From Rhodohalobacter sulfatireducens (lineage in GTDB: Bacteria; Bacteroidota; Rhodothermia; Balneolales; Balneolaceae), in assembly GCF_022012475.1 (NCBI RefSeq), contig NZ_JAKLWS010000001.1, positions 124,001-188,000 of the forward strand: a stretch of DNA of 64,000 bases, given 5' to 3'. Positions 28,305-38,471 of this stretch are shown here, in pieces. Both the position numbers and the translations under genes were made by a program. The notes under the pieces are model-generated. The model was not told the origin of the DNA. It did no database searches and worked only from the letters and a program-made list of their open reading frames with translations. Position 1 is the stretch's first letter; every line of letters starts with the position of its first letter.

Positions 28305-30854
28305 ATGAAGTCCTTAGTAATTGTAGAATCACCCACGAAAATCAAAACCATCAAGAAGTTTTTGCCGAAGGGTTATGTGGTTGATTCGTCGATGGGGCAC
28401 ATTCGTGATCTTCCCTCATCCGCTAAAGAAATTCCAGCTAAATACAAGAAAGAGTCCTGGTCGAACCTCGGTATAAATGTAGATGAGCGATATGATCCTA
28501 TCTATGTTGTACCGAAGGGGAAAAAGAAAATTGTAAAGAAATTAAAAGAACAGCTTAAAGATTCCGATGAACTGATTTTAGCTACGGATGAGGATCGTGA
28601 AGGAGAGGCCATTTCCTGGCATTTAACAGAATTACTGAATCCCAAAGTACCCGTGAAACGGATGGCGTTTCGTGAAATCACCAAGGAAGCGATTGAAGAA
28701 GCCCTCGAAAATTTTCGCGACATCAACATGAATCTTGTTCATGCACAGGAAACGCGCCGAATTTTGGATCGACTTGCAGGTTATACAATCTCTCCCCTGC
28801 TTTGGAAAAAGATTGCACCGGGACTTTCTGCGGGCCGTGTTCAATCTGTAGCCGTTGAGTTTCTTGTAGCCCGTGAACGCGAGCGCATGAAATTTAAGAG
28901 CGGTACGTACTATGATTTGAAGGCCATTCTCTCAAAAGAGGGTGAAAAGGAGAAATTTGAAGGTGTACTTTCACACGTCGATGACAAACGACTCGCCAGT
29001 GGAAAGGACTTTGATGAAAATACAGGTAAACTTAAAAAGCCCGACAGTGTAGTTCTTCTTGACGAAGAGAAGGCGGGTAATCTCCGAGATTTGTTAAATA
29101 AAGCGGATTGGTCGGTTACCAATGTGGATGTAAATGTTCAGAAACGAAATCCATCTGCACCATTTATTACATCGACCCTGCAGCAGGAAGCCAACCGAAA
29201 ATTTGGATTTTCCGCCCGTGATACGATGAGTGTTGCTCAGAAATTGTATGAGAACGGGTATATCACCTATATGAGAACGGATTCGACCAATCTTTCAGGC
29301 CAGGCGATCAGTGCCGCACGAAATGAGGTTGAAAAGCAGTATGGAGAAGAGTACCTGTTCAAGCGTGTTCGAACTTACGGAAAGGCCAAAGGTGCGCAGG
29401 AAGCACATGAGGCGATTCGTCCGGCCGGTTCAAGCTTTACGCATCCGGAAAAAGCGGGATTGAGCGGTCGCCAGTTTAAGCTTTATGATTTGATCTGGAA
29501 ACGAACTATCGCCACACAGATGGCCGAGGCACGACTTGAATTTACCAATGTAACTATTTCCGCTGAGCACGACGGAACCAAAGCTGATTTTAAATCAAGC
29601 GGTAAAAAGATTCTGTTTCCCGGATTTTTCAGAGCGTATGTAGAGGGAAGTGATGATCCCGAAGCCGCCATCGAAAACCAGGAGATTTACCTCCCTGAAA
29701 TGAAAGAAGGCGACGCAACAGAACTTCACGAACTCGAATCGATCTCACACGAAACCAAGCCGCCTGCACGATATACTGAAGCAACCCTGGTGAAGGAACT
29801 TGAGAAAAGCGGTGTTGGTCGTCCCAGTACATACGCAACCATTATCGGTACCATACAGGAACGCGGGTATGCCAAGAGTGAAGGAAAAGCTCTCGTTCCA
29901 ACGTATACTGCGTTTGCCGTTACGGAACTTTTGGAAGAGCATTTTCCTCACGTTGTAGACAGTAAATTCACGTCTCAACTGGAAGACAAACTGGATAAAA
30001 TTGCCAAGGGTAATTACGACCCCGTAAAATACCTCGACGATTATTATAAAGGCGAAAATGGCCTCAAGAACCAGGTCGAACAACAAGAAGATAAAATTGA
30101 TCCACAGAAAGCCAAGAAACTCAACCTGCCCATTGAGGGATTGAACGGTATGCGAGTTCACGTAGGCCGATTTGGCCCCTATGTGAAGGTGAACTCCAAT
30201 GGAGAAGATATCACCACCTCATTGCCGGAAGGTTTGGATCCCGGTGAATTGTCAGCCGATAAAATCAAAGAGCTCCTGGTTGCCGAGAAAGAGGGACCGA
30301 AGTCGCTCGGTAATCATCCCGAAACGGGTGAACCGGTCTATGTTCTCACCGGCCGGTACGGGCCCTATGTGCAAAAGGGAGATGTAACTGAAGACAACAA
30401 GAAACCGAAACGCGTTTCACTCCTCAAAGGCATGAAACCGGCGGATGTAGATTTTGAAACTGCCGTAAAACTTCTTGAACTGCCTCGAACTCTCGGGGAG
30501 CATCCGGAAACCGGCAAAGTGGTGAAAGCCGGAATCGGACGATACGGCCCGTTTGTGCTTCACGACGGTAACTTCAAATCTCTCAAAAAGACAGATAATG
30601 TTCTGGAAGTTGGGTTAGATCGCGCTGTAGAACTCATTAAAGAGAAGAAAGGAAAAGGGAGAAGAAGCAGTTCAGAAATTGCAGATCTTGGCAAACACCC
30701 GGAAACCGACAAACCCATTAAGGTCTTAGATGGCCGATATGGCCCATACATCAAATATGGCCGGAAAAATATTTCGCTCCCGAAAGGAACCGAACCCGAG
30801 AAATTCCGCATGGCAGATGCGGTTCAATTAATTGAAGAGAAAGGAAAGAAGTAA
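28305..30854 (+). CDS. topA: DNA topoisomerase I
   Basis: 849 residues. TOPRIM domain at the start (IVESPTKIKTIKKF, DEDREGEAISWHL), catalytic tyrosine in ENGYITYMRTDSTNLS (about residue 324). The C-terminus lacks CxxC zinc fingers and instead carries about four repeats of the form P-E-T-...-GRYGPYV (from about residue 608 to the end), the topoisomerase C-terminal repeat arrangement. Relaxes negative supercoils. Confidence 0.97.
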   Translation: MKSLVIVESPTKIKTIKKFLPKGYVVDSSMGHIRDLPSSAKEIPAKYKKESWSNLGINVDERYDPIYVVPKGKKKIVKKLKEQLKDSDELILATDEDREGEAISWHLTELLNPKVPVKRMAFREITKEAIEEALENFRDINMNLVHAQETRRILDRLAGYTISPLLWKKIAPGLSAGRVQSVAVEFLVARERERMKFKSGTYYDLKAILSKEGEKEKFEGVLSHVDDKRLASGKDFDENTGKLKKPDSVVLLDEEKAGNLRDLLNKADWSVTNVDVNVQKRNPSAPFITSTLQQEANRKFGFSARDTMSVAQKLYENGYITYMRTDSTNLSGQAISAARNEVEKQYGEEYLFKRVRTYGKAKGAQEAHEAIRPAGSSFTHPEKAGLSGRQFKLYDLIWKRTIATQMAEARLEFTNVTISAEHDGTKADFKSSGKKILFPGFFRAYVEGSDDPEAAIENQEIYLPEMKEGDATELHELESISHETKPPARYTEATLVKELEKSGVGRPSTYATIIGTIQERGYAKSEGKALVPTYTAFAVTELLEEHFPHVVDSKFTSQLEDKLDKIAKGNYDPVKYLDDYYKGENGLKNQVEQQEDKIDPQKAKKLNLPIEGLNGMRVHVGRFGPYVKVNSNGEDITTSLPEGLDPGELSADKIKELLVAEKEGPKSLGNHPETGEPVYVLTGRYGPYVQKGDVTEDNKKPKRVSLLKGMKPADVDFETAVKLLELPRTLGEHPETGKVVKAGIGRYGPFVLHDGNFKSLKKTDNVLEVGLDRAVELIKEKKGKGRRSSSEIADLGKHPETDKPIKVLDGRYGPYIKYGRKNISLPKGTEPEKFRMADAVQLIEEKGKK

Positions 30855-30901
30855 TTTCTCGCTTTATAGCCTAAACGTTTTCACCGTTTAATATTATCAG
30901 C

Positions 30902-31855
30902 TTGGCTAATGAGCATCTAACAACAGACTATATTTACATCCTGGGAAGAGGGCATAACGGCTCCACCGTGTTCAACCTCTTACTTGGCAATCATCCGGAC
31001 ATTGAATCTCTTGGTGAATTCAGCAGCGGCTTCCAAAGATTCCAGACTGAAACTTGCTCTTGTGGCTCAAAACTCCAGGAGTGTAAACTTTGGAGCCGGG
31101 TCTTTTCTAATCTTGATGGCAACCCCAACTGGATTGGAGCAGATAACTATTCAAGTATGCTGAAATATTTGGATAAATTTCATCGCCTGCCCCAAGTAAT
31201 TACCAGGCATTTCCTGCCAAAATGGGTTGAAAATGATTATTTGCCATCCACTCGATTACTATTTAAAGAAATTGCTATTGCAAGCAATGCTTCCTGCATC
31301 GTTGATTCATCTAAAGAACTGAGCAGAGGAACCTTTTTTGTATCGAAATTTCCCGAAAACACCAAAATAGTTTACCTGGTTCGAGATGGAAGAGCAATGA
31401 TCTGGTCTTTTCTCAGGAGGTTCAGATGGTCGGGCCGTATTAAACTATTCGGAAAGCGCAGAAAGATACGATCTGAGATACTCCTCGTTCTCCACATTAT
31501 TTTCTCGTTGACAGTGAGCCAGGTACATGCCGGTATTCTGAAATTTTTTCACCCCGGCAATATCATTACAGTAAAGTTTGAAGATCTGTCAGAGAATACT
31601 GAATCAGAATTTGAACGAATAGGCAGATTTTTGGAAAAAGATTTCTCAAAGATTACAGATAGGATCATCAGTGGTAATGAATTAGAAATCGGGCATAATA
31701 TTGGGGGAAATAATATGCGTCATTCCCAAAAAGGAACCTTTGTTTTTAAACATGATGATTCGTGGAGAGAACATTTTCCGGTTTACTATTCAAAATTATA
31801 CCTGTGGTTTGGATTTATTCATGCCAGGTTGAACGGGTACAGATCTCTTGATTGA
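30902..31855 (+). CDS. Sulfotransferase-family protein
   Basis: 317 residues. The N-terminal PAPS-binding loop is GRGHNGSTVFNLLLGNHP (about residues 13-30); a second binding block, YLVRDGRAMIWSFLRR, lies near 160. It transfers sulfate from PAPS, here plausibly to a glycan since it heads the polysaccharide region. Start is TTG at 30902; the frame is open only to 30875 upstream with no ATG, and no Shine-Dalgarno is obvious. Unusual: HNGS replaces the typical RSGS. Confidence 0.75.
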   Translation: MANEHLTTDYIYILGRGHNGSTVFNLLLGNHPDIESLGEFSSGFQRFQTETCSCGSKLQECKLWSRVFSNLDGNPNWIGADNYSSMLKYLDKFHRLPQVITRHFLPKWVENDYLPSTRLLFKEIAIASNASCIVDSSKELSRGTFFVSKFPENTKIVYLVRDGRAMIWSFLRRFRWSGRIKLFGKRRKIRSEILLVLHIIFSLTVSQVHAGILKFFHPGNIITVKFEDLSENTESEFERIGRFLEKDFSKITDRIISGNELEIGHNIGGNNMRHSQKGTFVFKHDDSWREHFPVYYSKLYLWFGFIHARLNGYRSLD

Positions 31856-32025
31856 GCTAAAAGAGACGAATATCATCCTTTCTTTTCAAAATTAGCTATC
31901 AACAAGTAGACAATTTTTACTATCAATACTTGCTTGCATGACCGAAGCTTCTATCTTTAAAAAGAAGAAATAAATAGAGTTGCCGGTGCTTTTCTCAATT
32001 CAATTTTTAAAAACACGAAATCTAT

Positions 32026-32805
32026 ATGCATAAATATACAGTAACAATACTCCCTCTCTTTATCTGCATCTTTGCTCTGTTAATTCTTTCTAATCCCGCA
32101 ACATCCCAGGATAAACCCAACCTCTCTGATGCACTCCGCGAGATGATTGATAACAAGGGCGTGGAAGCTGCAAATCAACATTTTTCTTCGATGAACTCCT
32201 CGGAAAGGGAACAGTACACCGTAGACATGGAGGGAATCTCGGAGCTGACAAACACCTACCTGGAGGAGGGCAACATGGAGGCCCTCATGGCAATTTCTGA
32301 AATTTCCGGACCCTTCATGCAGGATATGGTTTCCCGGTCGATGGAGCAATATGCGCCTGAAATGGAGGCAATGGAAGAGATGGCTAAAGAACAAGAGGCC
32401 GAGAGAGAGCAGGATGCACAACAGCGCCAAGAAGAAAGAACCCTTGAACGTCAGCAAGCTATTATGGAGCGCCAGGGTCAGCCGCGGGACGACCTTGAAC
32501 GGTTTAAAGGAGTATATGGCAATCCCGATGAACCTGAATCTGCACGACAATTATGGGTAAATGTTTCCTGCGACGGCTACCTGGTTTCCGGGGCAATGTG
32601 GGGAGATGCGGCTCCCTGGTGGCTGCGCTCTGAAAGTGAGAATGTTTTTACGATGGAAGATTCTTTTAACAATGTCAGATTGGAGTTTACACCGGGCGGG
32701 GATGACCTTGAAATGATTCATAATCTTGATTTTATGGAGAATCCATTGCAACGGGTTGGCCCGCTTCCCGAAGATTGGAATTCATGCATGGAACGTTATC
32801 GGTAA
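32026..32805 (+). CDS. Secreted protein with coiled coil, unknown
   Basis: 259 residues: signal peptide (TVTILPLFICIFALLILS, cleavage near ATSQD), helical region, then a Glu/Gln/Arg-rich coiled coil (about 105-150), then a compact beta-rich C-terminal domain with two Cys. Function unknown; neighbours are a sulfotransferase and a CBM9-like protein. Confidence 0.6.
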   Translation: MHKYTVTILPLFICIFALLILSNPATSQDKPNLSDALREMIDNKGVEAANQHFSSMNSSEREQYTVDMEGISELTNTYLEEGNMEALMAISEISGPFMQDMVSRSMEQYAPEMEAMEEMAKEQEAEREQDAQQRQEERTLERQQAIMERQGQPRDDLERFKGVYGNPDEPESARQLWVNVSCDGYLVSGAMWGDAAPWWLRSESENVFTMEDSFNNVRLEFTPGGDDLEMIHNLDFMENPLQRVGPLPEDWNSCMERYR

Positions 32806-33004
32806 TTAATTAAAAAATTCTCATATTTTAATTCCGATTCTGTAACAATTCGTTCTTACCTGCATCATAATTAATACACAGGACACTAGAACAAGAGACG
32901 GAATAAACACTCCATAAACACCCGTTTAAATCGACGGGCTGGTGGTGAATACGAGAGAAATACCTCTTTAGAATTCCGTTCCATAACATAAAAAAATCAA
33001 GACC

Positions 33005-34516
33005 ATGCCAGATCCTACTCCAATCTCCGTAATCAATCCAATTAGAATTAATCCCGGATTATTCAGGTTTTTGCTCAAAAGCCAATGGGCGATTGAACCG
33101 ATTCTTCTCAATGAACCTCTCAATGATGGAGGCTGGGACGACGCCGGTAAAATGAAATTCGACAAAGGTTGGATCCTTGCTAAAAATGATGCCAATTTCC
33201 TTTACCTCGCTATTGACATAACGGCCGATACCGGAAACGATCCGAACACAGATGACTACTTCTGGTTGACGTTTGATGTGAACCGAAACAGAAGCATCAG
33301 TTCCAATAAAGATATTAATTATGGGAACTACCCGGGCCACCCTGAAAAATTGGGAAAACAGTTTTACCTGGGCCCCGCAAGATGGACAGGGTTGCACAGC
33401 ACAGACTCAGAAGTCAGGCAGGAATTCGGCATTTCCGAAAACTCCGATACTCCACACCGTATTTGGAAATTCAAGATTGAATTGAGCGAAATCAACGTAA
33501 ACCTTGCCTGGCCGCTGGGTACACCACACTCCTTTTTTGGCCTGCGTGTGAAGTCCGACAGTCCATCATTCCGTGAGGATTTTCCTGATAATTTTTACAA
33601 GGATTTTTCAGCTCTCAAGCAGATTATTTTCTCCAGGAAACCAAGAATTCCAACCAAAGATATGCACAATATTTTTGGAAGCATCGGCCTGATTCCGTCT
33701 AAGAAAATTGGCAGCGACGGTCGGGCCAGCACGGATCCCGGCTATTATGTTCATGTAGAAAATGCGGCCTTTGGCGGCACTCTGAATGTAATCGGTAACC
33801 GGAATAAAATTCTTGATATGTGGTCGAAGGACAGGAAAAAGTATAAAGTACAGATCAAAGCACCGGGATCTTCCACATTTGAGGACCTGGTCTCTTCCTG
33901 GAATAATTACCGCTGGAATGGTACCGATCATGTTCTTGAAACATTCTCAGCCAGCTCTTCGGGGTTTTATCATCTTGCAGACCCAAGCAAAGATTACTCG
34001 ATTGATGACCTGTTGATTCAATTCCCAACCGGATTTTTACCTGCCGGCAAAGCAACTCTCAGAATTCAATTTTACGATACGGCCGGAACCGGCAGCTCCC
34101 CCGGCGACAGTGAACAACTGGATATTTACATCGACAATCATCTCCCCGCTGCGGTCATTGAAAAAGTGCTTCATAACGGTGCCGAAGTGGACGCCTGCGC
34201 AATCGAAAAAATCGGGCCGGACCCCGATGGATTACGCTTCAGGATTACCGCACACGACCCGGAAGGTAATTTAAGAGGTGTAAGTTTCAGAGCAACGTAT
34301 GGTGAAAATCAAACCACCGGCATCTATAGCGAGGGGTATTCAACCTCAAAAGGAAACTGGAATGGTTTTGAAGACAAACTCTTGCCGGATACATGGCGAC
34401 CGCCCATCACCTGTGCTTACAGCTTTGTGCTAACCGCAACCGCCCGAACCACAAACGGGTATGGTTATATCGGCAGGAGTACATATCACAAAAACCTAAC
34501 CCTGTTGCTCGACTAA
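33005..34516 (+). CDS. Large protein with CBM9/DOMON-like N-terminal domain, unknown
   Basis: 503 residues. The first about 200 residues have the all-beta CBM9-like pattern (W.IEPILLNEPLNDGGWDD, FLYLAIDITAD, YFWLTFDVNRN) typical of carbohydrate- or haem-binding modules. Residues about 230-500 are another beta-rich region. Surprisingly no signal peptide is visible and the start at 33005 has none upstream. A terminator follows. Function not assigned. Confidence 0.6.
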   Translation: MPDPTPISVINPIRINPGLFRFLLKSQWAIEPILLNEPLNDGGWDDAGKMKFDKGWILAKNDANFLYLAIDITADTGNDPNTDDYFWLTFDVNRNRSISSNKDINYGNYPGHPEKLGKQFYLGPARWTGLHSTDSEVRQEFGISENSDTPHRIWKFKIELSEINVNLAWPLGTPHSFFGLRVKSDSPSFREDFPDNFYKDFSALKQIIFSRKPRIPTKDMHNIFGSIGLIPSKKIGSDGRASTDPGYYVHVENAAFGGTLNVIGNRNKILDMWSKDRKKYKVQIKAPGSSTFEDLVSSWNNYRWNGTDHVLETFSASSSGFYHLADPSKDYSIDDLLIQFPTGFLPAGKATLRIQFYDTAGTGSSPGDSEQLDIYIDNHLPAAVIEKVLHNGAEVDACAIEKIGPDPDGLRFRITAHDPEGNLRGVSFRATYGENQTTGIYSEGYSTSKGNWNGFEDKLLPDTWRPPITCAYSFVLTATARTTNGYGYIGRSTYHKNLTLLLD

Positions 34517-34532
34517 ACAACAAACCCGATTG

Positions 34533-34568
34533 AAAAGTCATGTGGATTCATGGCTTTTCTTTTTTTTG
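34533..34568 (+). terminator. Rho-independent terminator
   Basis: Stem AAAAGTCATG/CATGGCTTTT (10 pairs, one G-U) with a 6-nt loop and a T-rich tail, 17 bp after the CBM9-like gene stop. Confidence 0.88.
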
Positions 34569-34917
34569 GATCCTACATTTTTTGATCTATCCGCCGGGTT
34601 GCGTATTGTCTGTGAAATTAAAACGAATGACTGGTTCAATTCCGGCAAACGTTCTCAAAAGAATAGATAAGTAACATCTTCTCAAGAATCGTAAAAGGCA
34701 GCTAAACGAGTGCAAATGGGGAGTGGACAGTCTTACCTTACTGCAATTATATCTCATGGAGTTTGCATTTTAAATCAACAGAGGCCGGAATAAACGTTCT
34801 TGCTTAAAAAAATCATCTTTTTATTTCTGCATTCGTTTAAGTTGAATATTATTATTGAGTATTTAGTGAACCGACATTTGTTCATAGATTGTATTTCAAA
34901 ATTGCCGGAACCAAAAA
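34569..34917. other. Intergenic region upstream of GT-C gene
   Basis: About 350 bp of AT-rich DNA with no ORF or notable dyad; probably the promoter of the glycan locus. Confidence 0.45.
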
Positions 34918-36315
34918 ATGCGTGATTTAAAACTGTGGATACCCGTCCTGGCTTTTTTCATAAGTTTTGCAGCTACTTATCCAGGCAGCATAATACTTAA
35001 AGACGAGGCAAACTATATAAGGCAGGCCAGCGCTTTTGCCAAGGGAGATATTCACGTTACATATGTAAACCCGGTTACACAAGAACGTACCGAAGTGAGG
35101 CCAAGTGAGTATCCGCCGGGCACATCACTGATAACCGCTCCTTTTATTTCAATCGGGGGATGGCATGCCGCTCACTGGATGCCGGCCATTGCTTTAGTTT
35201 TAGCTATTCTGTTTACAGCATTTCTGTTAAAAATAGCCGGCTATCATCCGGCATATTCACTTTTACTCTTCATTTTTCCACCGGCCCTGGTTATGGCAAG
35301 AGTTGTGTCGAGTGATGTGATTAGTGCTACATTTGTTGCTCTCGGATGGCTCCTTTTTTGGAAAGGTATTTCAAAAAAATCAACCCCTGGTACATCTCTA
35401 TTATTTTTATCCGGTTTTGTGGCAGGGATCTCCATGCTGATTCGGGAAACGAATGCGTTGCTCTTTGTGCCACTTTTTTTAGGGGCCTTAATTCGGAAAG
35501 ACCGGGGATGGAATTGGATTCTTGTTGGCGGTTTACTGGGTTTATCCATTCGGCTATTTGCAAGCTACCTGGTATTTGGAGATCCCATGTTTGCGAAAGA
35601 AAACGCCGGATTTTCTTTCTATGCAATTTCGAATAACATCCTCCTCTATCTTGTGGCACTTACTATTTTTGCACCCGGCGGACTGCTTTTTGCCGCTTTG
35701 TATAAAGGGAAACGCAGATATGAGGTTATCTCTACCGTATATATCTTTTTTATTTTTTACCTGGTCTATAATTCAGGCTACGAAACAAGCGGATTTCTAA
35801 AAAGCCTGGCACTGGGGCCGCGATTTTTTATTCCTCTTTTACCCGTAATGGCTTTGGCCATGGCCGAATCAGTTCCAAGACTATTCAATCCAATTTTTCT
35901 GAAATTTAAAAGACGGCAATTTATCCTCCGAGGGGGACTTTTACTCATCACAAGCGGTATCATTCTCACAAATGTTCTTTTACATGAATGGGCGGAAGTC
36001 CATGAAAATATCCAGGAAAAAATTGAAGAGCATGTCCCTGAGAATTCAGCAGTGATTACCAATTTTCAGGCAACTCTTAAATATGTATCTGAGCTGCAGG
36101 GCTATCCCGCACGAGTGAATTTTTTCGAGCTTACTCCTGAAGAAGCAGAACAAATTGGAGACGCCTATATAATTTTTGTACAACGATCCGAGAGTACCTA
36201 TTGGAGAGAAACTGCCGGCAGTGAAAACCGTTTTTTGGAAAGTATTCCCACAGAACCGGTTTTCAATCAAGAATACCTGGATAATTATCATCTGAAAATT
36301 TACAGAACCAACTGA
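34918..36315 (+). CDS. GT-C fold membrane glycosyltransferase (GT39-like)
   Basis: 465 residues, about 11 membrane helices. The first extracytoplasmic loop holds KDEANYIRQASAFAKGD (acidic pair D/E at about residues 29-30), the usual place of GT-C catalytic carboxylates, and later RPSEYPPGTSLITAP. Such enzymes take sugar from polyprenyl-phosphate. The GT2 gene 250 bp downstream could supply that donor. Confidence 0.7.
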   Translation: MRDLKLWIPVLAFFISFAATYPGSIILKDEANYIRQASAFAKGDIHVTYVNPVTQERTEVRPSEYPPGTSLITAPFISIGGWHAAHWMPAIALVLAILFTAFLLKIAGYHPAYSLLLFIFPPALVMARVVSSDVISATFVALGWLLFWKGISKKSTPGTSLLFLSGFVAGISMLIRETNALLFVPLFLGALIRKDRGWNWILVGGLLGLSIRLFASYLVFGDPMFAKENAGFSFYAISNNILLYLVALTIFAPGGLLFAALYKGKRRYEVISTVYIFFIFYLVYNSGYETSGFLKSLALGPRFFIPLLPVMALAMAESVPRLFNPIFLKFKRRQFILRGGLLLITSGIILTNVLLHEWAEVHENIQEKIEEHVPENSAVITNFQATLKYVSELQGYPARVNFFELTPEEAEQIGDAYIIFVQRSESTYWRETAGSENRFLESIPTEPVFNQEYLDNYHLKIYRTN

Positions 36316-36565
36316 ATAGTTCATTGAAATTTCAAAGTCAAAATTACAATTCTTGTCTTCCCTTTAAGAAAGCAACGGTGGATGATATTTGTAATCCCGG
36401 CTGTGAACTCCCGGAAATATTTCTACCCTCAAAAACGGTAATTTCCGATTTGTTGTAACTCGAATTCAACTTGATTACATTGCTCGCCTACATACCTAAT
36501 TAGTTTTTTCTTTCTTTGTTTTAAATAATCTTACATCATTAAGACTTAGAATTTTTTCCTGAATA

Positions 36566-37447
36566 ATGCGGGCTACATCAAAAATGAAGAATCAAGTATC
36601 TATTGTTATTCCTGCTTACAATGAAGAGCAGGGGGTGAGCAAACAAATTTCAGCTATTCATGAAGTTATGGCAAATTCAAACTGGAATTATGAGTTAATT
36701 CTGGTTGATGACGGGTCAACGGACTCCACAATTGAAGAAATTAAAAAACATGATGTAAAGATCATTCGCCTGCCGGAAAACCGAGGATATGGAGCTGCCT
36801 TAAAAGAGGGAATCTCTAAAGCTGAAAACGACCTCATTGTTATAACGGATGCCGACGGTACTTATCCTGCAGATGCAATACCTGAATTACTCGCTAAGAG
36901 TAATGGGTATGACATGATTGTCGGTGCCCGTACTACAAACGACGCAAAATTACCATGGGAGCGGCGGCCGGCAAAGTGGATATTAAGAAAGCTGGCCAGT
37001 TATTTGGCAGGCTATAAAATTCCTGATTTAAACTCAGGACTGAGAGTCATGAAAAAACCTGTAATCGAACGTTTTTTTCATATTCTTCCATCCGGTTTTT
37101 CATTTACCACAACCATTACACTTTGTATGCTCTGCAATGATTACCTGGTGCATTACCATCCAATCAGTTATGCAAAAAGGATCGGAAAATCTAAGATCCG
37201 CCCGATTGATACCTATCACTTTTTTCTTTTGATATTGAGAACCATCATACTGTTCAATCCCTTAAAAATATTTTTGCCATTCGGAACTCTATTTTTTCTG
37301 CTTGGATTTGCAAAACTGGTTTTTGTCGACTTCCCTTTAAGAAATGTTTCTGAAACAGCTGTTCTCGGCTTTTTGGCAGCGTTCATTATTTGGGCCATTG
37401 GTCTATTATCAGATCAAATTGCAAGGGTGGGGCTGGCTCGAAGATAA
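36566..37447 (+). CDS. Family 2 glycosyltransferase, polyprenyl-phosphate sugar synthase type
   Basis: 293 residues. GT-A core: SIVIPAYNEEQGVSK, ELILVDDGSTDSTIEE, NRGYGAALKEGI, DADGTYPAD (DxD-equivalent) in residues about 10-110. Two membrane helices at the C-terminus (about 220-285) as in dolichyl-P-mannose-like synthases. The second Met (36584) is an alternative start. Overlaps nothing; the flippase-like gene follows within 8 bp. Confidence 0.87.
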   Translation: MRATSKMKNQVSIVIPAYNEEQGVSKQISAIHEVMANSNWNYELILVDDGSTDSTIEEIKKHDVKIIRLPENRGYGAALKEGISKAENDLIVITDADGTYPADAIPELLAKSNGYDMIVGARTTNDAKLPWERRPAKWILRKLASYLAGYKIPDLNSGLRVMKKPVIERFFHILPSGFSFTTTITLCMLCNDYLVHYHPISYAKRIGKSKIRPIDTYHFFLLILRTIILFNPLKIFLPFGTLFFLLGFAKLVFVDFPLRNVSETAVLGFLAAFIIWAIGLLSDQIARVGLARR

Positions 37448-37454
37448 CATCCAG

Positions 37455-38471
37455 ATGGCAGACAAACATCTATTATCATATGTAAAGCATCCGGCTGTAA
37501 AAATTATATTCAGTCTCGCGGTCATTATTATTCTTCTTTTTTGGCTGCCTGTATCTGAGCTGTGGGAAAGTATTCGAAAAGTATCATTTACTACATGGCT
37601 TTTTGTACTTGCAGGGTTTCTTTTTGGCCACTGCCTCGGAGCTTTTAAATGGAGGCTGCTCATAAATATAACAGGACGAAAATTACCCCTACCTGCGGCA
37701 CTGCGCTTTCACTTCACAGGATTGTTTGCAAATCTATTTCTTCCGTCTCTTGCCGGTGGAGATATTGTTAAAACCGGTTTAGCCATTCAGTTTAAAAAAG
37801 AAAAAGGAATTCCAATTTTTGGAACTTTAACAGACAGGCTGATTGATACCGCATCTGTTGTTTTTATTATAGCATTAGCAGCACTGCTGTCTCCAAATTT
37901 CTTATCGGAGGCGGATCAGAGAATAGTCTTCGTGATGTTCATACTATTAACAGCAATTTCTCTTGCCATTATTGTATTTCTGATGCTGCCTGTCCATCGA
38001 ATTTCGAACAACCGCATCCGAAACTTGCTGCGAAATATTAAGGGTGTTCTCTCATCCATCATGGATAAACCCTTGAAGCCCGCCATTGCTTTTTTACTAT
38101 CCTTATTAATACAGTCCATTTTTATACTGCTAACCGTTTACCTGGCATCTGATATTTCTGTTCATTTACCTTTAGTCTTGTGGTTTTTGGTATGGCCGCT
38201 CGCAAAGTTATCTGCACTCCTGCCAATAAGTCTTGGTGGGATTGGTGTTCGCGAAGCTGCGCTTGTTGTTCTTTTAGGCCGATTGTCTATCCCCGCTACG
38301 GACGCAGTTGCTTTAGGATTACTTTGGGAGAGTATTTTAATTACCGGCGGTATTTTCGGCGGATTATACTACCTGATTCACAAAATAATTACAGGTGATA
38401 AAGAAACCTCGATTTTTGATTTTTCGAAAAAGAAATTTGAAAATAACAATCTTAACGAGTTTAATAGATGA
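37455..38471 (+). CDS. LPG_synthase_TM/UPF0104 family membrane protein
   Basis: About 338 residues from the ATG at 37455, which lies just after the GT stop; the open frame reaches further up but overlaps the glycosyltransferase. Seven or eight helices; family features GAFKWRLLINITGRKLPL, LFANLFLPSLAGGDIVKTG and PISLGGIGVREAALVVL. Family members are flippase-like or aminoacyl-lipid synthase membrane domains; here it probably handles a lipid-linked glycan precursor. Its last 4 bp overlap the next gene. Confidence 0.75.
   Translation: MADKHLLSYVKHPAVKIIFSLAVIIILLFWLPVSELWESIRKVSFTTWLFVLAGFLFGHCLGAFKWRLLINITGRKLPLPAALRFHFTGLFANLFLPSLAGGDIVKTGLAIQFKKEKGIPIFGTLTDRLIDTASVVFIIALAALLSPNFLSEADQRIVFVMFILLTAISLAIIVFLMLPVHRISNNRIRNLLRNIKGVLSSIMDKPLKPAIAFLLSLLIQSIFILLTVYLASDISVHLPLVLWFLVWPLAKLSALLPISLGGIGVREAALVVLLGRLSIPATDAVALGLLWESILITGGIFGGLYYLIHKIITGDKETSIFDFSKKKFENNNLNEFNR

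Noticed and set aside
28305-30854. TopA without zinc fingers as a truncated gene
   Set aside because: The C-terminal GRYGPYV repeats replace zinc fingers in this TopA subtype.
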